A DNA stretch of 64,000 bases from Bin90 sp965214635 (GCA_965214635.1 OZ243964.1:1674001-1738000); one strand, 5' to 3'; counted from the stretch's first letter, positions 24,371-34,304 are shown. Program-made: numbers and translations. The notes: a model not told the origin generated them from the letters alone.

Positions 24371-27300
24371 ATGCCAATAGAGAACATCGTCGTGCAGCGC
24401 GCGCGTGAGCATAACCTCAAGGATGTCAGCGTTACCATCCCGCGCAACAAGCTCGTGGTGATGACCGGAGTGTCCGGCTCAGGCAAAAGCTCGCTGGCGT
24501 TCGACACCATCTACGCCGAAGGACAGCGCCGCTATGTGGAATCGCTCTCCTCGTACGCGCGGCAGTTCCTCGGACGGATGGACAAGCCCGATGTGGACTA
24601 CATCGAGGGGCTTTCCCCTGCCATATCCATAGACCAAAAAGGCGTGTCCCACAACCCGCGCTCTACCGTGGGCACGGTAACCGAAATCTACGACTACCTG
24701 CGTCTGCTGTTCGCGCGCACGGGACACCCGCACTGCTACAAGTGCGGCAGACCTGTCCAGCGGCAGACCGTCCAGCAAATCGTGGACGCCATACTAGGGC
24801 TGCCCGACAAGAGCCGCATCCAAATCATGGCGCCGATGGTGCGGCGCAGGAAGGGCGAGCACAAAGAGGTCTTCGACGATGCGCGCAAGGCGGGATTTGT
24901 CCGCGTCCGCGTGAACGGCAATGTGCGCGACCTGTCCGAGTCGTTTGCGCTAGACAAGCAGAAGTGGCACAACATCGAAGTGGTGGTGGACCGCCTAGTC
25001 GTGGGCGACAGCGCCGAGCAGTCCCGCGTGGCAGACTCGGTCGAGACTGCGCTCAAGATGGCAAGCGGAGTTGCGCTGGTGGATGTGCAGGGAGAAGACG
25101 AGATTCTCTTCTCCGAGCAGTTCGCCTGCGTGCACTGCAACATCAGCATGGGCGAGCTTGAGCCGCGCACATTCAGCTTCAACAACCCGCACGGCGCCTG
25201 CGCCACCTGCACCGGGCTTGGCTACAAGCTCGAGGTCGACCCGGAGCTTGTCATACCGAACAAGAACCTGTCCATCGCAGAGGGCGGCGTACAGGCGTGG
25301 GCGCGCTCTGGCGCTATGAGTCCGTGGTATGCCAGCCAGCTGGAATCGCTCGCCGACGCATACGACTTCTCCACCCACACGCCCATCGCCAAGCTCCGCA
25401 AGAAAGACTTGAATGCGCTGCTGTACGGCACGAAACGGCGCGCTATCAATGTCAAGCACAGCACGCAGCGCGGCAAGACCTTCCGCTGGCGTTCCTCATT
25501 CGAGGGCGTCATCAACAACCTAGAGCGCCGTTACCGCGAGACCGAATCCGACCATGTGCGCACCGAAATAGAGCGCTACATGTCCTCGAACGCATGCGCC
25601 GCCTGCAAGGGGCAGCGCCTCAAGCCAGAAGCGCGCGCCGTTACCGTATGCGGGCTTAACATCATGGATGTTACCGACAAGTCCATCGCGCAGGCGAGCG
25701 AATGGATAGCGGAAATTGGCGGGAACGGGAGCAGCCCGCATACGGCTCTGAACGGCACGAACGGCAGCGCAGCACCCTTCCTTGCAGACATCGCAGACGC
25801 CCCAGACGGTGGCAACGGGGCAACTCCGCATGCGAACAACGGCATGAAGCCGTCAGCCAGCGCCGCACACAAGAATGGCAAGGTGCATCCCTCCGTCAAC
25901 CGCAACGGCAAGGGCACAGCGTCGCACAAGAGCGCGCCGCAACCAGAACCGTCTACGCTCACCGAGCGCGAAAAAGCCATCGCAAGCCAGATTCTCAAAG
26001 AGATTGAGGCGCGGCTGAACTTCCTGCTGAACATCGGCTTGGACTACCTCACGCTGTCGCGCATGGCGTCCACGCTCAGCGGCGGCGAAGCGCAGCGCAT
26101 ACGGCTCGCCACGCAAATCGGCTCTGGGCTAATGGGCGTGCTGTATGTGTGCGACGAGCCGTCCATCGGGCTGCACCCCGCCGACGACCATCGCCTGATA
26201 CAGACGCTCAAGCGGCTGCGCGACCTCGGCAACACCGTGCTAATCGTAGAACACGACGAAGCCATCATGCGCGCCGCCGACCACATCGTGGATCTAGGGC
26301 CCGGCGCCGGCGAACACGGCGGGCATATCGTCGCAACAGGCCCTGTCGAGGACATCATCGCCTCGCCGCAGTCGCTCACCGGCGCATACCTCAGTGGGCG
26401 GCGCAAGATAGCCCTGCCCGAAAAGCGACGCAAAGGCAATGGCAAGCGCATCATCATCCGCGGCGCCAACCAGAACAACCTCAAGAACATAGATGTGGAA
26501 ATCCCACTCGGTATGCTCGTGTGCATCACCGGCGTGTCCGGCAGCGGCAAGAGCACGCTCATCAACGAGATCCTGTACAAGAAGCTGGCGCAGCAGTTCT
26601 ACAAAGCGCGCGACAGACCGGGCGCAGTGCGCCTCATCGAGGGCATAGAACACATCGACAAGGTGGTGGACATAGACCAGTCCCCCATCGGGCGCACGCC
26701 GCGCAGCAACCCCGCCACCTACACCGACACATTCACGCCCATACGCGAGCTTTTTGCCGGCGTCCCAGAGTCGCGCATGCGCGGCTACAAGCCCGGCCGC
26801 TTCTCGTTTAATGTCAAAGGCGGGCGCTGCGAGGCGTGCCGGGGGGACGGCTACATCAACATAGAGATGCAGTTCCTGCCCGATGTAACCGTGCCCTGCG
26901 AAATCTGCGAGGGCAAACGCTACAACCGCGAGGCGCTGGAAATCGATTGGAAGGGCAAGAACATCGCCGAAGTGCTGGGAATGACGGTATCAGAGGCGCT
27001 AGGCATCTTCGAGAACATCCCGCGCGTGCGCAACCGGCTGCAGACGATGCAAGATGTGGGGCTTGGCTACATACGGCTGGGGCAGCCAGCCACGCAGCTC
27101 AGCGGCGGCGAAGCCCAGCGTGTCAAACTCGCCAAGGAACTCTCCAAGCGCGCCACCGGTCAGACGCTGTACATCTTGGACGAGCCGACAACCGGGCTGT
27201 CGTTCGAGGACTGCGCTCACCTGCTGCGGGTCTTGCAGCGGCTTGTGGACGCCGGCAACAGCGTGGTGCTGATAGAGCACCATCTAGACCTGATAAAGAA

Positions 27301-27472
27301 CGCCGACTGGCTAATAGACCTCGGACCCGGCGCAGGCGATAGGGGCGGCGAGCTAATAGCCGAGGGCACGCCCGAGCAAATCGCACTCATGCCCCATTCC
27401 TACACCGGGCAGTACCTCGCCCCGCTGCTGGCAGGAACGCCCATCGAAGCAGAGGCGAGTGCAGCGGACTGA
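24371..27472 (+). CDS. uvrA: Excinuclease ABC subunit A
   Basis: UvrA of about 1033 residues, the damage-recognition ATPase of nucleotide excision repair. Two ABC modules are complete: Walker A GVSGSGKSSLAFDT (N) and GVSGSGKSTLINE (C), signatures LSGGEAQRIRLATQ and LSGGEAQRVKLAKE, Walker B VCDEPSIGLHP and ILDEPTTGLSF. Zinc modules CYKCGRP, CVHC/CATC and CEACRGDG...CEIC are present. Residues ~450-533 are a low-complexity Asn/Gly/Ala/Ser/Lys insertion that lengthens the protein by ~90 residues over typical UvrA. AAGGA 6 nt before the ATG at 24371 sets the start. No LexA-type operator was recognised upstream; flanking DNA is the IS nest. Confidence 0.95.
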   Translation: MPIENIVVQRAREHNLKDVSVTIPRNKLVVMTGVSGSGKSSLAFDTIYAEGQRRYVESLSSYARQFLGRMDKPDVDYIEGLSPAISIDQKGVSHNPRSTVGTVTEIYDYLRLLFARTGHPHCYKCGRPVQRQTVQQIVDAILGLPDKSRIQIMAPMVRRRKGEHKEVFDDARKAGFVRVRVNGNVRDLSESFALDKQKWHNIEVVVDRLVVGDSAEQSRVADSVETALKMASGVALVDVQGEDEILFSEQFACVHCNISMGELEPRTFSFNNPHGACATCTGLGYKLEVDPELVIPNKNLSIAEGGVQAWARSGAMSPWYASQLESLADAYDFSTHTPIAKLRKKDLNALLYGTKRRAINVKHSTQRGKTFRWRSSFEGVINNLERRYRETESDHVRTEIERYMSSNACAACKGQRLKPEARAVTVCGLNIMDVTDKSIAQASEWIAEIGGNGSSPHTALNGTNGSAAPFLADIADAPDGGNGATPHANNGMKPSASAAHKNGKVHPSVNRNGKGTASHKSAPQPEPSTLTEREKAIASQILKEIEARLNFLLNIGLDYLTLSRMASTLSGGEAQRIRLATQIGSGLMGVLYVCDEPSIGLHPADDHRLIQTLKRLRDLGNTVLIVEHDEAIMRAADHIVDLGPGAGEHGGHIVATGPVEDIIASPQSLTGAYLSGRRKIALPEKRRKGNGKRIIIRGANQNNLKNIDVEIPLGMLVCITGVSGSGKSTLINEILYKKLAQQFYKARDRPGAVRLIEGIEHIDKVVDIDQSPIGRTPRSNPATYTDTFTPIRELFAGVPESRMRGYKPGRFSFNVKGGRCEACRGDGYINIEMQFLPDVTVPCEICEGKRYNREALEIDWKGKNIAEVLGMTVSEALGIFENIPRVRNRLQTMQDVGLGYIRLGQPATQLSGGEAQRVKLAKELSKRATGQTLYILDEPTTGLSFEDCAHLLRVLQRLVDAGNSVVLIEHHLDLIKNADWLIDLGPGAGDRGGELIAEGTPEQIALMPHSYTGQYLAPLLAGTPIEAEASAAD

Positions 27473-27558
27473 GGCTGAGGCTAGCGCGAATACGCAACGG
27501 CGGCGCTGTTCAAGATTAAGATATTCGTTTCCGTGCGACTACCAAGCGCTACGCCTGC

Positions 27559-28683
27559 CTACTCAAACCGCTTCGCATCAAACCCATCTACCGCTACGCT
27601 CGTCTCGCCCTGCGTGATGAGGTCGGCGACAGCCTTGCCCATGCCGGGGCTGAGCAGGATGCCTTTCCTGCCGGCGCCGGTGGCTAGGTAGGCGTTGTCC
27701 CAGCCGGGAGCGGTGTCGATGATGGGCAGCCAATCCGCCGTTACAGGGCGCAGACAAGCGGTGTGCAGCGCCACCTCTGCCACATCTGAATTAGCAAGCG
27801 ATGGCATCACCTTCGCTGCGCCATCCAGCAGCGTGCGCCGCGCAGATTCGCTCGGCTCTGCGTCGAAGCCGCACCACTCTTCGGTTGCGCCCACCCACAG
27901 CAAGCCATCGTTGCGCGCATACAGCGACACACCAGCGCCCGCAAGGTCGTGCTGCGGCAGCTTGCCGCTCATACGCAGCCGCACTATCTCACCCTTGAGC
28001 GGTTCAACCGGAATGCGGACGCCCAGCCACTCGCCCATCTGTGCGCTCCACGGGCCGGTCGCTATCACCACTGCATCACACGACAGCGTGTCGCCATCGT
28101 CGAGCAGCACGCCGGTAACGCGCCCAGCCGCCGTCTGCAAGCCAGTCGCTGCGCCATCCATCAGCCATGCGCCCATGCGCTCCGCCGCGCGCCACAGCGC
28201 CTGCGTGTAGGCGCGCCCGTCCAGCGATGCGTTGCCGTATGCGTACAGCCCGCACACAGCAGATTGGCTGACAAGCGGCTGAATGTCGAGCAGTTCGTCC
28301 GTGGTCAGCCACTGCGCTTTGAAGCCGTCTGCCGCATCGAAAATGCTGTGCGTTTCACGCAGCGCGGGAATGTCGCCGTCGGTGAGCGCCACATTGAGGC
28401 TCGCAATCCTCTTGTAGTGGTAGCGCACACCCGACTCCGCTTCCAGCGGCTCGGCGAGTTCGGCATGCATTCTGAACGATTCGGCAGCGAGCGCAGACAG
28501 CGGCCCCGGGATACCCGCGCCTTGCAGCGGGTTCAGCCCGCCGGCGTTGAAGCCTGACGCTTGGTTCGCAATCCCCGCTCGCTCCACCACGACACTGCCT
28601 ATCCCCGCCTTGCCGAGATAGTACGCCACAGCGCATCCCGCAGCACCCCCACCGATTATCGCGACATCCGTCGTTCCCGTCAT
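27559..28683 (-). CDS. FAD-dependent oxidoreductase (DAO family)
   Basis: Flavoprotein of 374 residues of the glycine oxidase/D-amino acid oxidase (DAO) type. The Rossmann FAD site is VAIIGGGAAGCAVAYYLGKAGIGSVVVE at residues ~7-34; GFNAGGLNPLQG, AVVIATGPWSAQMGEWL and the C-terminal YLATGAGRKGILLSPGMGKAVADLI are typical. These enzymes oxidise secondary or primary amines such as glycine or sarcosine; the substrate is not assignable. No thiamine-synthesis genes are adjacent, so a ThiO role is unsupported. It converges on uvrA. The 28684-28964 region upstream holds no other gene. Confidence 0.85.
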   Translation of the reverse strand: MTGTTDVAIIGGGAAGCAVAYYLGKAGIGSVVVERAGIANQASGFNAGGLNPLQGAGIPGPLSALAAESFRMHAELAEPLEAESGVRYHYKRIASLNVALTDGDIPALRETHSIFDAADGFKAQWLTTDELLDIQPLVSQSAVCGLYAYGNASLDGRAYTQALWRAAERMGAWLMDGAATGLQTAAGRVTGVLLDDGDTLSCDAVVIATGPWSAQMGEWLGVRIPVEPLKGEIVRLRMSGKLPQHDLAGAGVSLYARNDGLLWVGATEEWCGFDAEPSESARRTLLDGAAKVMPSLANSDVAEVALHTACLRPVTADWLPIIDTAPGWDNAYLATGAGRKGILLSPGMGKAVADLITQGETSVAVDGFDAKRFE

Positions 28684-28964
28684 CGTGCTGCCTCCTCAGT
28701 GAGCGTGTTGTTTCATCGCCGCAGTGTGTTTGTATGCGTCGGCTACACGGCTTCGCCGCCGAGCGCGTGCATGGATGATAGCATTGTGCGAGCGATTTTG
28801 CAGTGCGCATCCTCGTATGCAACAGCATCGTACATACAGCGGAAAAGGCTGCGGGCGGCAGGTTTTAGATTTTCTAATCTTGACAAGTCCAACGCGCACA
28901 ATGTATTGTATCAGAACATATTTTCTATTTAATGTGCAAAGACTGATGAATGAGGGAGGAAGGT

Positions 28965-29396
28965 GTGATAGTGTTCAAAGGATGCCCTCGCTGTGGGGGA
29001 GATGTGGACGCAACGCATGAGGACGATGTGCACTGCATCCAATGCGGATGCAGACCGACGCTGACACTTGCGGAACTATGTCGGCGTGGGCGGCGACGGA
29101 TGAGGCTAGGGCCGCTCACCCTCGCCGAGCGCGCAGCCGCCGGCGGGTATCCCGTCCTGCCCCCTGCAGCCGCGCTGGAGACGGCGCCCGGTGCGCCTGC
29201 TGACGACGGCGTTGACATATTCCCGCCGCCAAGCCATGCCGCGCATATCTCCGCCGACCGCAGCGAGCCTTGCCCACGCTGTGGCGAGCAAGGGGCACTG
29301 GCGCTAGAAAAGCTCCGCCCTTATTACAACACATGCTACCGCTGTGCCTTCTGCGGCCACATATTCAGTCCCGCCCCATTCAAATCCGCTAGCTAA
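28965..29396 (+). CDS. Double zinc-ribbon protein
   Basis: Small protein of about 143 residues with two zinc ribbons: CPRCGGDVD...HCIQCGC near the N-terminus and CPRCGEQGAL...CYRCAFCGHIF at the C-terminus, joined by a Pro/Ala-rich linker. The family is not recognised; similar proteins bind nucleic acid or act as adaptors. The frame opens with ATG at 28950, but GGAGG at 28955-28959 is 5 nt before the GTG at 28965, and another GTG is at 28971. GTG 28965 is my choice. It precedes an MFS transporter by about 100 bp. Confidence 0.65.
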   Translation: MIVFKGCPRCGGDVDATHEDDVHCIQCGCRPTLTLAELCRRGRRRMRLGPLTLAERAAAGGYPVLPPAAALETAPGAPADDGVDIFPPPSHAAHISADRSEPCPRCGEQGALALEKLRPYYNTCYRCAFCGHIFSPAPFKSAS

Positions 29397-29498
29397 TTCG
29401 GAGGCAGTCATCAGCAGGCACTCACGGCATGAGAACCCCGCTGCCCGACTTTTCCTTGTGCCGATCTGCTTGCAGGCGTACAATTGTGGTTACGCTTT

Positions 29499-30992
29499 AT
29501 GACTTTGCCGCGATTAGACATATCCCGAAGCCGTCATTACAAATGGTGGGTGTTTCTTGCACTTGCTATTGGCACATTCACCTCGGTTGCGGACTTTGGC
29601 AGCCTGAATGTAACGCTGCCCACGATTGCGGAGCATTTCGGCACCGACCTGCCCACTACGCAGTGGGTGATGATAGGCTACTCCCTCGCCATTAGCGCAT
29701 TGCTGCTGCCTATGGGGCGGCTGTCAGACATCGTGGGGCGCAAGCGCATCTATATCTTGGGCTTCGTCATATTCGTGGTGGGTGCGCTGCTAGCCGGCAC
29801 ATCCGACGGCATCATCACGCTCATCCTGTTCAAGGTCTTGCAGGGCGTCGGCGCTAGCATGACGCAGGGGACTGGGATGGCGATGGTGCTGTCCGCATTC
29901 CCGGACAATGAGCGCGGCAAGGCGATTGGCTCATTCGTAACCGTGGTCGGCTCTGGCAATGTGGCGGGCCCGGCGCTGGGCGGTCTCGTAACGGGGACGC
30001 TCGGCTGGCAGTGGGTGTTCTACATCGGCGCGCTCCTCGGCTTGCTGGCGATAATCTCGGTATGGCTGCTGCTGGACGGGCGGCGCTTCTCACGGCGCGA
30101 GGATGGCCCCGCATCATTCGACTGGGCGGGCGCTGCGCTCTCCACCGCCGCCCTCGTAACCTTCCTGCTCGTGATGACCAACACCACGCGGTTTGGATGG
30201 GCATATCCCCCCGTTCTCGGCGGCATCGGGCTGCTAGTTGCGCTCGTCGCCGTATTCATATGGTGGGAACTCCGCACCAAAACCCCGATGATAGACCTTC
30301 GCCTGTTCCAATCGCGCATGGTTTCGCTCGGCGTCATCGCTCAGTTCATATCATTCATCGGCAACTCGTCTGTGCGCTTCCTGCTGCCGTTTTACATGCA
30401 GGCGGCGCTGGGATACTCTCCGCAGCAGATTGGGTTGATATTCGTCCCAAGTTCCATTGCCATGATACTAACCGGCCCCATCAGCGGGCGGTTGTCGGAC
30501 AAGTTTGGCTGGAGACCGTTCACGGTGGGCGGGCTGCTGCTGTCTGTGAGCGGGCTGCTGCTGCTATCCACCCTGACCACCGAATCGTCCGTGTGGGTGG
30601 TGGCGATAGGCATGATATTGCAGACGAGCGGCACGGGGACATTCTACCCGCCGAACAACGCATCCATCATGCAGCAGGTCGAGGAGAGCCGCTACGGCGT
30701 GATGAGCGGGTTCATCAACCTTGTGCGCAACTCTGCGAACATCACGGGGACAGCCGTGGCTACGGCGATAGTAACGGCGGTCATGGTGTCGATGGGCTTC
30801 CTGCCCAACCTCACGGCGGTTGCCGGCAGCGGCGATGCCGCCGAGGGGCTGCTGTCCGCGTTTGTGTCCGGGCTACGGATGGCGTACATCATCATAGCGG
30901 GGCTAGTGCTAGTGGGCGTGGTGTGCTCCTTTGTGCGCCCGAGAACATCCGCCCAGACCAGCCAACGCGAGCAGCCCGCCCACGCCGACTAG
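29499..30992 (+). CDS. MFS drug exporter, DHA2 (EmrB/QacA) family
   Basis: Membrane transporter of about 497 residues with ~14 predicted helices. Motif A is MGRLSDIVGRKRIYI, motif C-like GSGNVAGPALGG, and TLPTIAEHFGTDLPTTQWVMIGYSLAISALLLP is characteristic of DHA2 members, which export drugs or metabolites with proton import. The frame opens at a TTG (29484); the ATG at 29499 is preferred although its ribosome site is weak. It converges with a second MFS gene. Confidence 0.88.
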   Translation: MTLPRLDISRSRHYKWWVFLALAIGTFTSVADFGSLNVTLPTIAEHFGTDLPTTQWVMIGYSLAISALLLPMGRLSDIVGRKRIYILGFVIFVVGALLAGTSDGIITLILFKVLQGVGASMTQGTGMAMVLSAFPDNERGKAIGSFVTVVGSGNVAGPALGGLVTGTLGWQWVFYIGALLGLLAIISVWLLLDGRRFSRREDGPASFDWAGAALSTAALVTFLLVMTNTTRFGWAYPPVLGGIGLLVALVAVFIWWELRTKTPMIDLRLFQSRMVSLGVIAQFISFIGNSSVRFLLPFYMQAALGYSPQQIGLIFVPSSIAMILTGPISGRLSDKFGWRPFTVGGLLLSVSGLLLLSTLTTESSVWVVAIGMILQTSGTGTFYPPNNASIMQQVEESRYGVMSGFINLVRNSANITGTAVATAIVTAVMVSMGFLPNLTAVAGSGDAAEGLLSAFVSGLRMAYIIIAGLVLVGVVCSFVRPRTSAQTSQREQPAHAD

Positions 30993-31057
30993 CCGCTATA
31001 TCATCTTGAAGCCATCCCAAAGTCTCTCATTCGGGGAAGTCCCCAGGAATCCTCTCT

Positions 31058-32401
31058 TTACATTCTCCGCATCCGTGCGTAGAAGACGAATATCGCTGCG
31101 CCGATGACGGCGAGCGCTGCGCCATTGGCGGTGAGCGCCATGCCCACGCCGAACGCAGCCACGATAGCGCCCACCTGCAGGTTGCCAATGGGCGAAGTGC
31201 CGATGCCCACCAGCCACGCCCCCATAGCGCGCCCCCGCTGCTCGTTTGGAACGATGTTCTGCATCAGGCTCTGCGACAGCACATCAGATAGCGCCATTGC
31301 GCCGCCGATTGCTGCCGTTGCGGTCAGCGCCACTGCAAACGCTGCCCCTTGCGCCGTCAGCAGGGACGCCTCCCCACCCAGCAGGGATGCAAGCGTACTA
31401 GATTGCCCCAGCAGTATGACCGATGAGCCGAACACGAAGATGGTCAGCAGCAGCGCCGAGCCTTTGCGCGCCACCTCGCCGAACAGCGACAGCAGCAGGA
31501 TGCCCAACACAGCGCCACCGCTCCGTGCGGCGTTCAGCCAGCCCAGCCCCTCTGGCCCGACATCCAGCACATCGCGCGCAAGGCTTGGCAGCGCCGTTCC
31601 TGAGGAAAACCCCAGCACCTCTGTCGCCGCCACGATGACCATGATGATGATGAGCGCATTGTTGCGGCGCAGCTCTATGGCGAAGTCCCGCAAGTTCTGC
31701 ATCACCGGCAGGCGCGTTACCGGCGCCGCCTGTCCCCGCGAGCGGATGAGGCTCAGCAGCCCAATGGACACGATGTATCCGAACGAGAATATTACATACG
31801 CAACGCCCACGCCCGCGATGTCCATCCCCACGCTTTCCGCGCGCAGGAGCAGCCCGGCGCATGCGCCGCCGCACAGCTGCAGGATGTCGCCGATGTTGGC
31901 GATGATGTAGCCGGCGGCGAGCGAACCAGCCAGCCCACCGAGCCGCATCCCAAGCCCGCTGAACGCCAGCCCGCTCACAAGATTGCCCCGCCCCACGATG
32001 TCGAAGGCGAAGCTCTGACGCGCCGTCTGATACAGTGCGGCGAAGCAGCCCCCCAGCATCGACAGCGCAAACAGATGCCACACCTCCAGTAGCCCCGCAA
32101 ACACGAGCGTGCCCACGCCTAACATCACCACTGAAAGCGCAAGATTCAGCACGCGCATCAGGTTGCGCCTGTCCACCATGTCCGCCACCGTGCCCGCGAG
32201 TATCCCCAAGAAGAAGAACGGCGCAAACCGCAGCCCAAGCGCCACGCCCACCATGAACGGGTCGTCCGTCAGCTCCAGCACCAGCCAGCTCAGCGCCACC
32301 TGCTCGCCCATGAAGCCGATGGACTCGAAGAACGAAGCGCCCATGAACAGGCGGAAGTCGGGATAGCTCAGCGCCGGCGCGCGCAGTGTGTTACGAAGCA
32401 T
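31058..32401 (-). CDS. MFS transporter (MFS_3/enterobactin exporter-like)
   Basis: Transporter of 447 residues with ~12 helices. FRLFMGASFFESIGFMGEQVALSWLVLELTDDPFMVGVALGLRFAPFFFLGILAGTVAD is the start seen in the MFS_3 group (TetV/EntS-like), followed by RRNLMRVLN. A GRAMGAWLVGIG segment late in the protein is also typical. Substrate unknown. Upstream, 32402-32695 carries no gene. Confidence 0.85.
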   Translation of the reverse strand: MLRNTLRAPALSYPDFRLFMGASFFESIGFMGEQVALSWLVLELTDDPFMVGVALGLRFAPFFFLGILAGTVADMVDRRNLMRVLNLALSVVMLGVGTLVFAGLLEVWHLFALSMLGGCFAALYQTARQSFAFDIVGRGNLVSGLAFSGLGMRLGGLAGSLAAGYIIANIGDILQLCGGACAGLLLRAESVGMDIAGVGVAYVIFSFGYIVSIGLLSLIRSRGQAAPVTRLPVMQNLRDFAIELRRNNALIIIMVIVAATEVLGFSSGTALPSLARDVLDVGPEGLGWLNAARSGGAVLGILLLSLFGEVARKGSALLLTIFVFGSSVILLGQSSTLASLLGGEASLLTAQGAAFAVALTATAAIGGAMALSDVLSQSLMQNIVPNEQRGRAMGAWLVGIGTSPIGNLQVGAIVAAFGVGMALTANGAALAVIGAAIFVFYARMRRM

Positions 32402-32695
32402 AGTTAGTCAGCCCAAAAGATGGCAGTTGCACAGCAAAAAGCCTAGCTCCACTCATTCCCTCACACCACACTCAAACCCCCTCAAATGTATGCTCAAGTT
32501 CCCCCGCATCCGCGGGACGGTTGTAAGGTCTAGGGAAGTTTAGGATGGGGATGTTGCCATCCTCCAAAGTCTGTTATTTTCCGGGGGATTGGGAATCCGT
32601 AGTAGACAGCGAGCGGGTGATTAGGGGCAGGTGTGAACATCGTCAGCGTTTGCGGATTTTATCACCGAATGGGTGTGTATGATAGGCGGGGCAGC
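32402..32695. other. Non-coding region upstream of tRNA-Pro
   Basis: No ORF with protein character and no RNA family recognised. It holds a short GC hairpin (CCCGC ATC CGCGGG near 32503-32516), and is followed by two copies of a hairpin repeat and the tRNA gene. Confidence 0.5.
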
Positions 32696-32799
32696 GGCTG
32701 CAAGGGGACAAGAACCCTTGAATGAGATTATCGTGTCCCATATGTCGAATTTCGTGCATTCTTATGTGGCTGCAAGGGGACAAAGATCCCTTGAATGAG
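32696..32799 (+). repeat. Two direct copies of a 31-32 bp hairpin repeat
   Basis: 32696-32726 and 32768-32799 share GGCTGCAAGGGGACAA, then (A)GA, then CCCTTGAATGAG. Each can form a CAAGGG/CCCTTG stem. They are 41 bp apart. The second copy contains the -35 (TTGAAT) of the tRNA promoter, so a duplicated promoter segment is the simplest reading. Confidence 0.6.
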
Positions 32800-32819
32800 C
32801 ATCTACCCTGTGCTATTCT
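32791..32819 (+). promoter_or_regulatory. Sigma-70-like promoter of tRNA-Pro(GGG)
   Basis: TTGAAT (32791-32796), a 17-bp spacer, then TATTCT (32814-32819); the tRNA begins 11 bp later at 32830. Confidence 0.5.
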
Positions 32820-32829
32820 GAATACGGAT

Positions 32830-32906
32830 CGGGGAGTGGCGCAGTTTGGAAGCGCACCTGCATGGGGTGCAGGGGGTCGCTGGTTCAAATCCAGTCTCCC
32901 CGACCA
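32830..32906 (+). tRNA. tRNA-Pro(GGG)
   Basis: 77 nt including an encoded CCA. Acceptor CGGGGAG pairs with CTCCCCG, D-arm GCGC/GCGC, anticodon stem CCTGC/GCAGG with loop ATGGGGT, giving anticodon GGG (codon CCC). The T-arm GCTGGTTCAAATCCAGT is intact. A second proline tRNA (UGG) is at 53274. Confidence 0.93.
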
Positions 32907-33234
32907 TTGCGGATTTCGTCTGCCGCATTTACGCACCACGAACGAACCCTCCTCCAACTCCATAAAGCGAAAATGAGCAAGACTTGCATCCTGTGGTATA
33001 TTGCAGGGTGCAAGTTTTTTTTGTTGTAGGCGAATGCGGCACAAAGCGAGTGGCGCAGTGTCGAGCAGTGAGCGGAGAAAGCCGTGTTCCCGTCCTGCGC
33101 TCGGCCGTCCCACAGCCTGCAACCTGCATTGTAGCATCTGATAGAATACAGGCTGATAACCCCCATCTCAATCGGTCGACGGCATCCGCGCCGCCTCACT
33201 GCGTTTCCAATGCGTTCCCAAGGAGAGTACAGCG

Positions 33235-34275
33235 ATGGACACGGGCAATCTCATACGCACGGCGCAGGCGCTTGTTGCGCCCGGCAAGGGCATACTTGCC
33301 GCAGACGAAAGCACCGGCACTATCACAAAGCGATTCGATTCTATCGGCGTGGAATGCACCGAGCGAAACCGCCGCGACTATCGTGAGATGCTGTTTCGCA
33401 CGCAAGGCGTGAACGCGTTCATCAGCGGCGTCATCCTGTTCGACGAGACGATACGCCAACGCTCCGACGACGGTACGCTGCTCGTGAACTTGCTGAGGGC
33501 ACAAGGCATCATCCCCGGCATCAAGGTGGACAAGAGCACGAACCCGCTCGCCAATGCGCGCGGCGAACTCATCACCGACGGCATAGACGGGCTGCGCGAG
33601 CGGCTTGCTGAGTACTACGAACTAGGCGCGCGCTTTTCCAAGTGGCGGGCGGTCATCACCATCGGCGACGGCATCCCCAGCCAGTACTGCATAGACGCCA
33701 ACGCCCACCTGCTTGGCAGGTTCGCCGCGCTCAGCCAAGAGGCGAACCTCGTCCCAATCGTGGAGCCGGAGACGCTGATGGACGGCACGCACAGCATAGA
33801 GCGATGCCACGAAGTAACGCTTGCGGCGCTCCGCAGCACATACGCCGAGCTTGCGCGCCAGCGTGTGGACCTGCGCGGCACGCTGCTCAAGCCGAACATG
33901 GTGCTCTCCGGCAAGGATGCCCCCAACCGCGCAGGCGCCGAAGAGGTTGCCAAGCGCACGCTCGACTGCCTGATGAGCGCCGTTCCCGCAGCGGTTACGG
34001 GCATCGTGTTCCTCAGCGGCGGGCAGAGCGACGGCGAAGCCATCGAGAACCTCCAAGCCATCAGCAGCGCTGCGGCGAACATGCGCACCCCGTGGGAGCT
34101 GAGCTTCTCATACGGGCGCGGTCTGCAGGCGCTGCCGCTGCGCACATGGAACGGCGATGCGGCGAATGCGAAACGGGCGCAGCGAGCATTCTACCAGCGT
34201 GCGGTGTTGACCAGCGCAGCCCGCAAGGCAGAGTACGCCCCCCAACACGAACCTGCCGCCGTTCCCGCCGACTAG
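33235..34275 (+). CDS. Class I fructose-bisphosphate aldolase
   Basis: Aldolase of 346 residues of the eukaryote-like class I family. It cleaves fructose 1,6-bisphosphate to dihydroxyacetone phosphate and glyceraldehyde 3-phosphate through a Schiff base. Family signatures: PGKGILAADESTGTITKRF, LFDETIRQ, GIKVDKSTNPL, ALSQEANLVPIVEPE, and the Schiff-base lysine in LLKPNMVLSGKDAPN near residue 223; LSGGQSDGEAIENL and PWELSFSYGRGLQ follow. AAGGAG nine nt upstream supports the ATG. Stand-alone gene followed by a hairpin with a short T-run. Confidence 0.93.
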   Translation: MDTGNLIRTAQALVAPGKGILAADESTGTITKRFDSIGVECTERNRRDYREMLFRTQGVNAFISGVILFDETIRQRSDDGTLLVNLLRAQGIIPGIKVDKSTNPLANARGELITDGIDGLRERLAEYYELGARFSKWRAVITIGDGIPSQYCIDANAHLLGRFAALSQEANLVPIVEPETLMDGTHSIERCHEVTLAALRSTYAELARQRVDLRGTLLKPNMVLSGKDAPNRAGAEEVAKRTLDCLMSAVPAAVTGIVFLSGGQSDGEAIENLQAISSAAANMRTPWELSFSYGRGLQALPLRTWNGDAANAKRAQRAFYQRAVLTSAARKAEYAPQHEPAAVPAD

Positions 34276-34304
34276 GCTAGACTGGGCGCATCTTCGGTTT
34301 CTAG

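Noticed and set aside
32696..32799. Two 31-32 bp palindromic repeats separated by 41 bp, resembling a mini-CRISPR
   Set aside because: Only two repeats, they differ by an insertion and a substitution, no cas gene is near, and the second holds the tRNA promoter -35.
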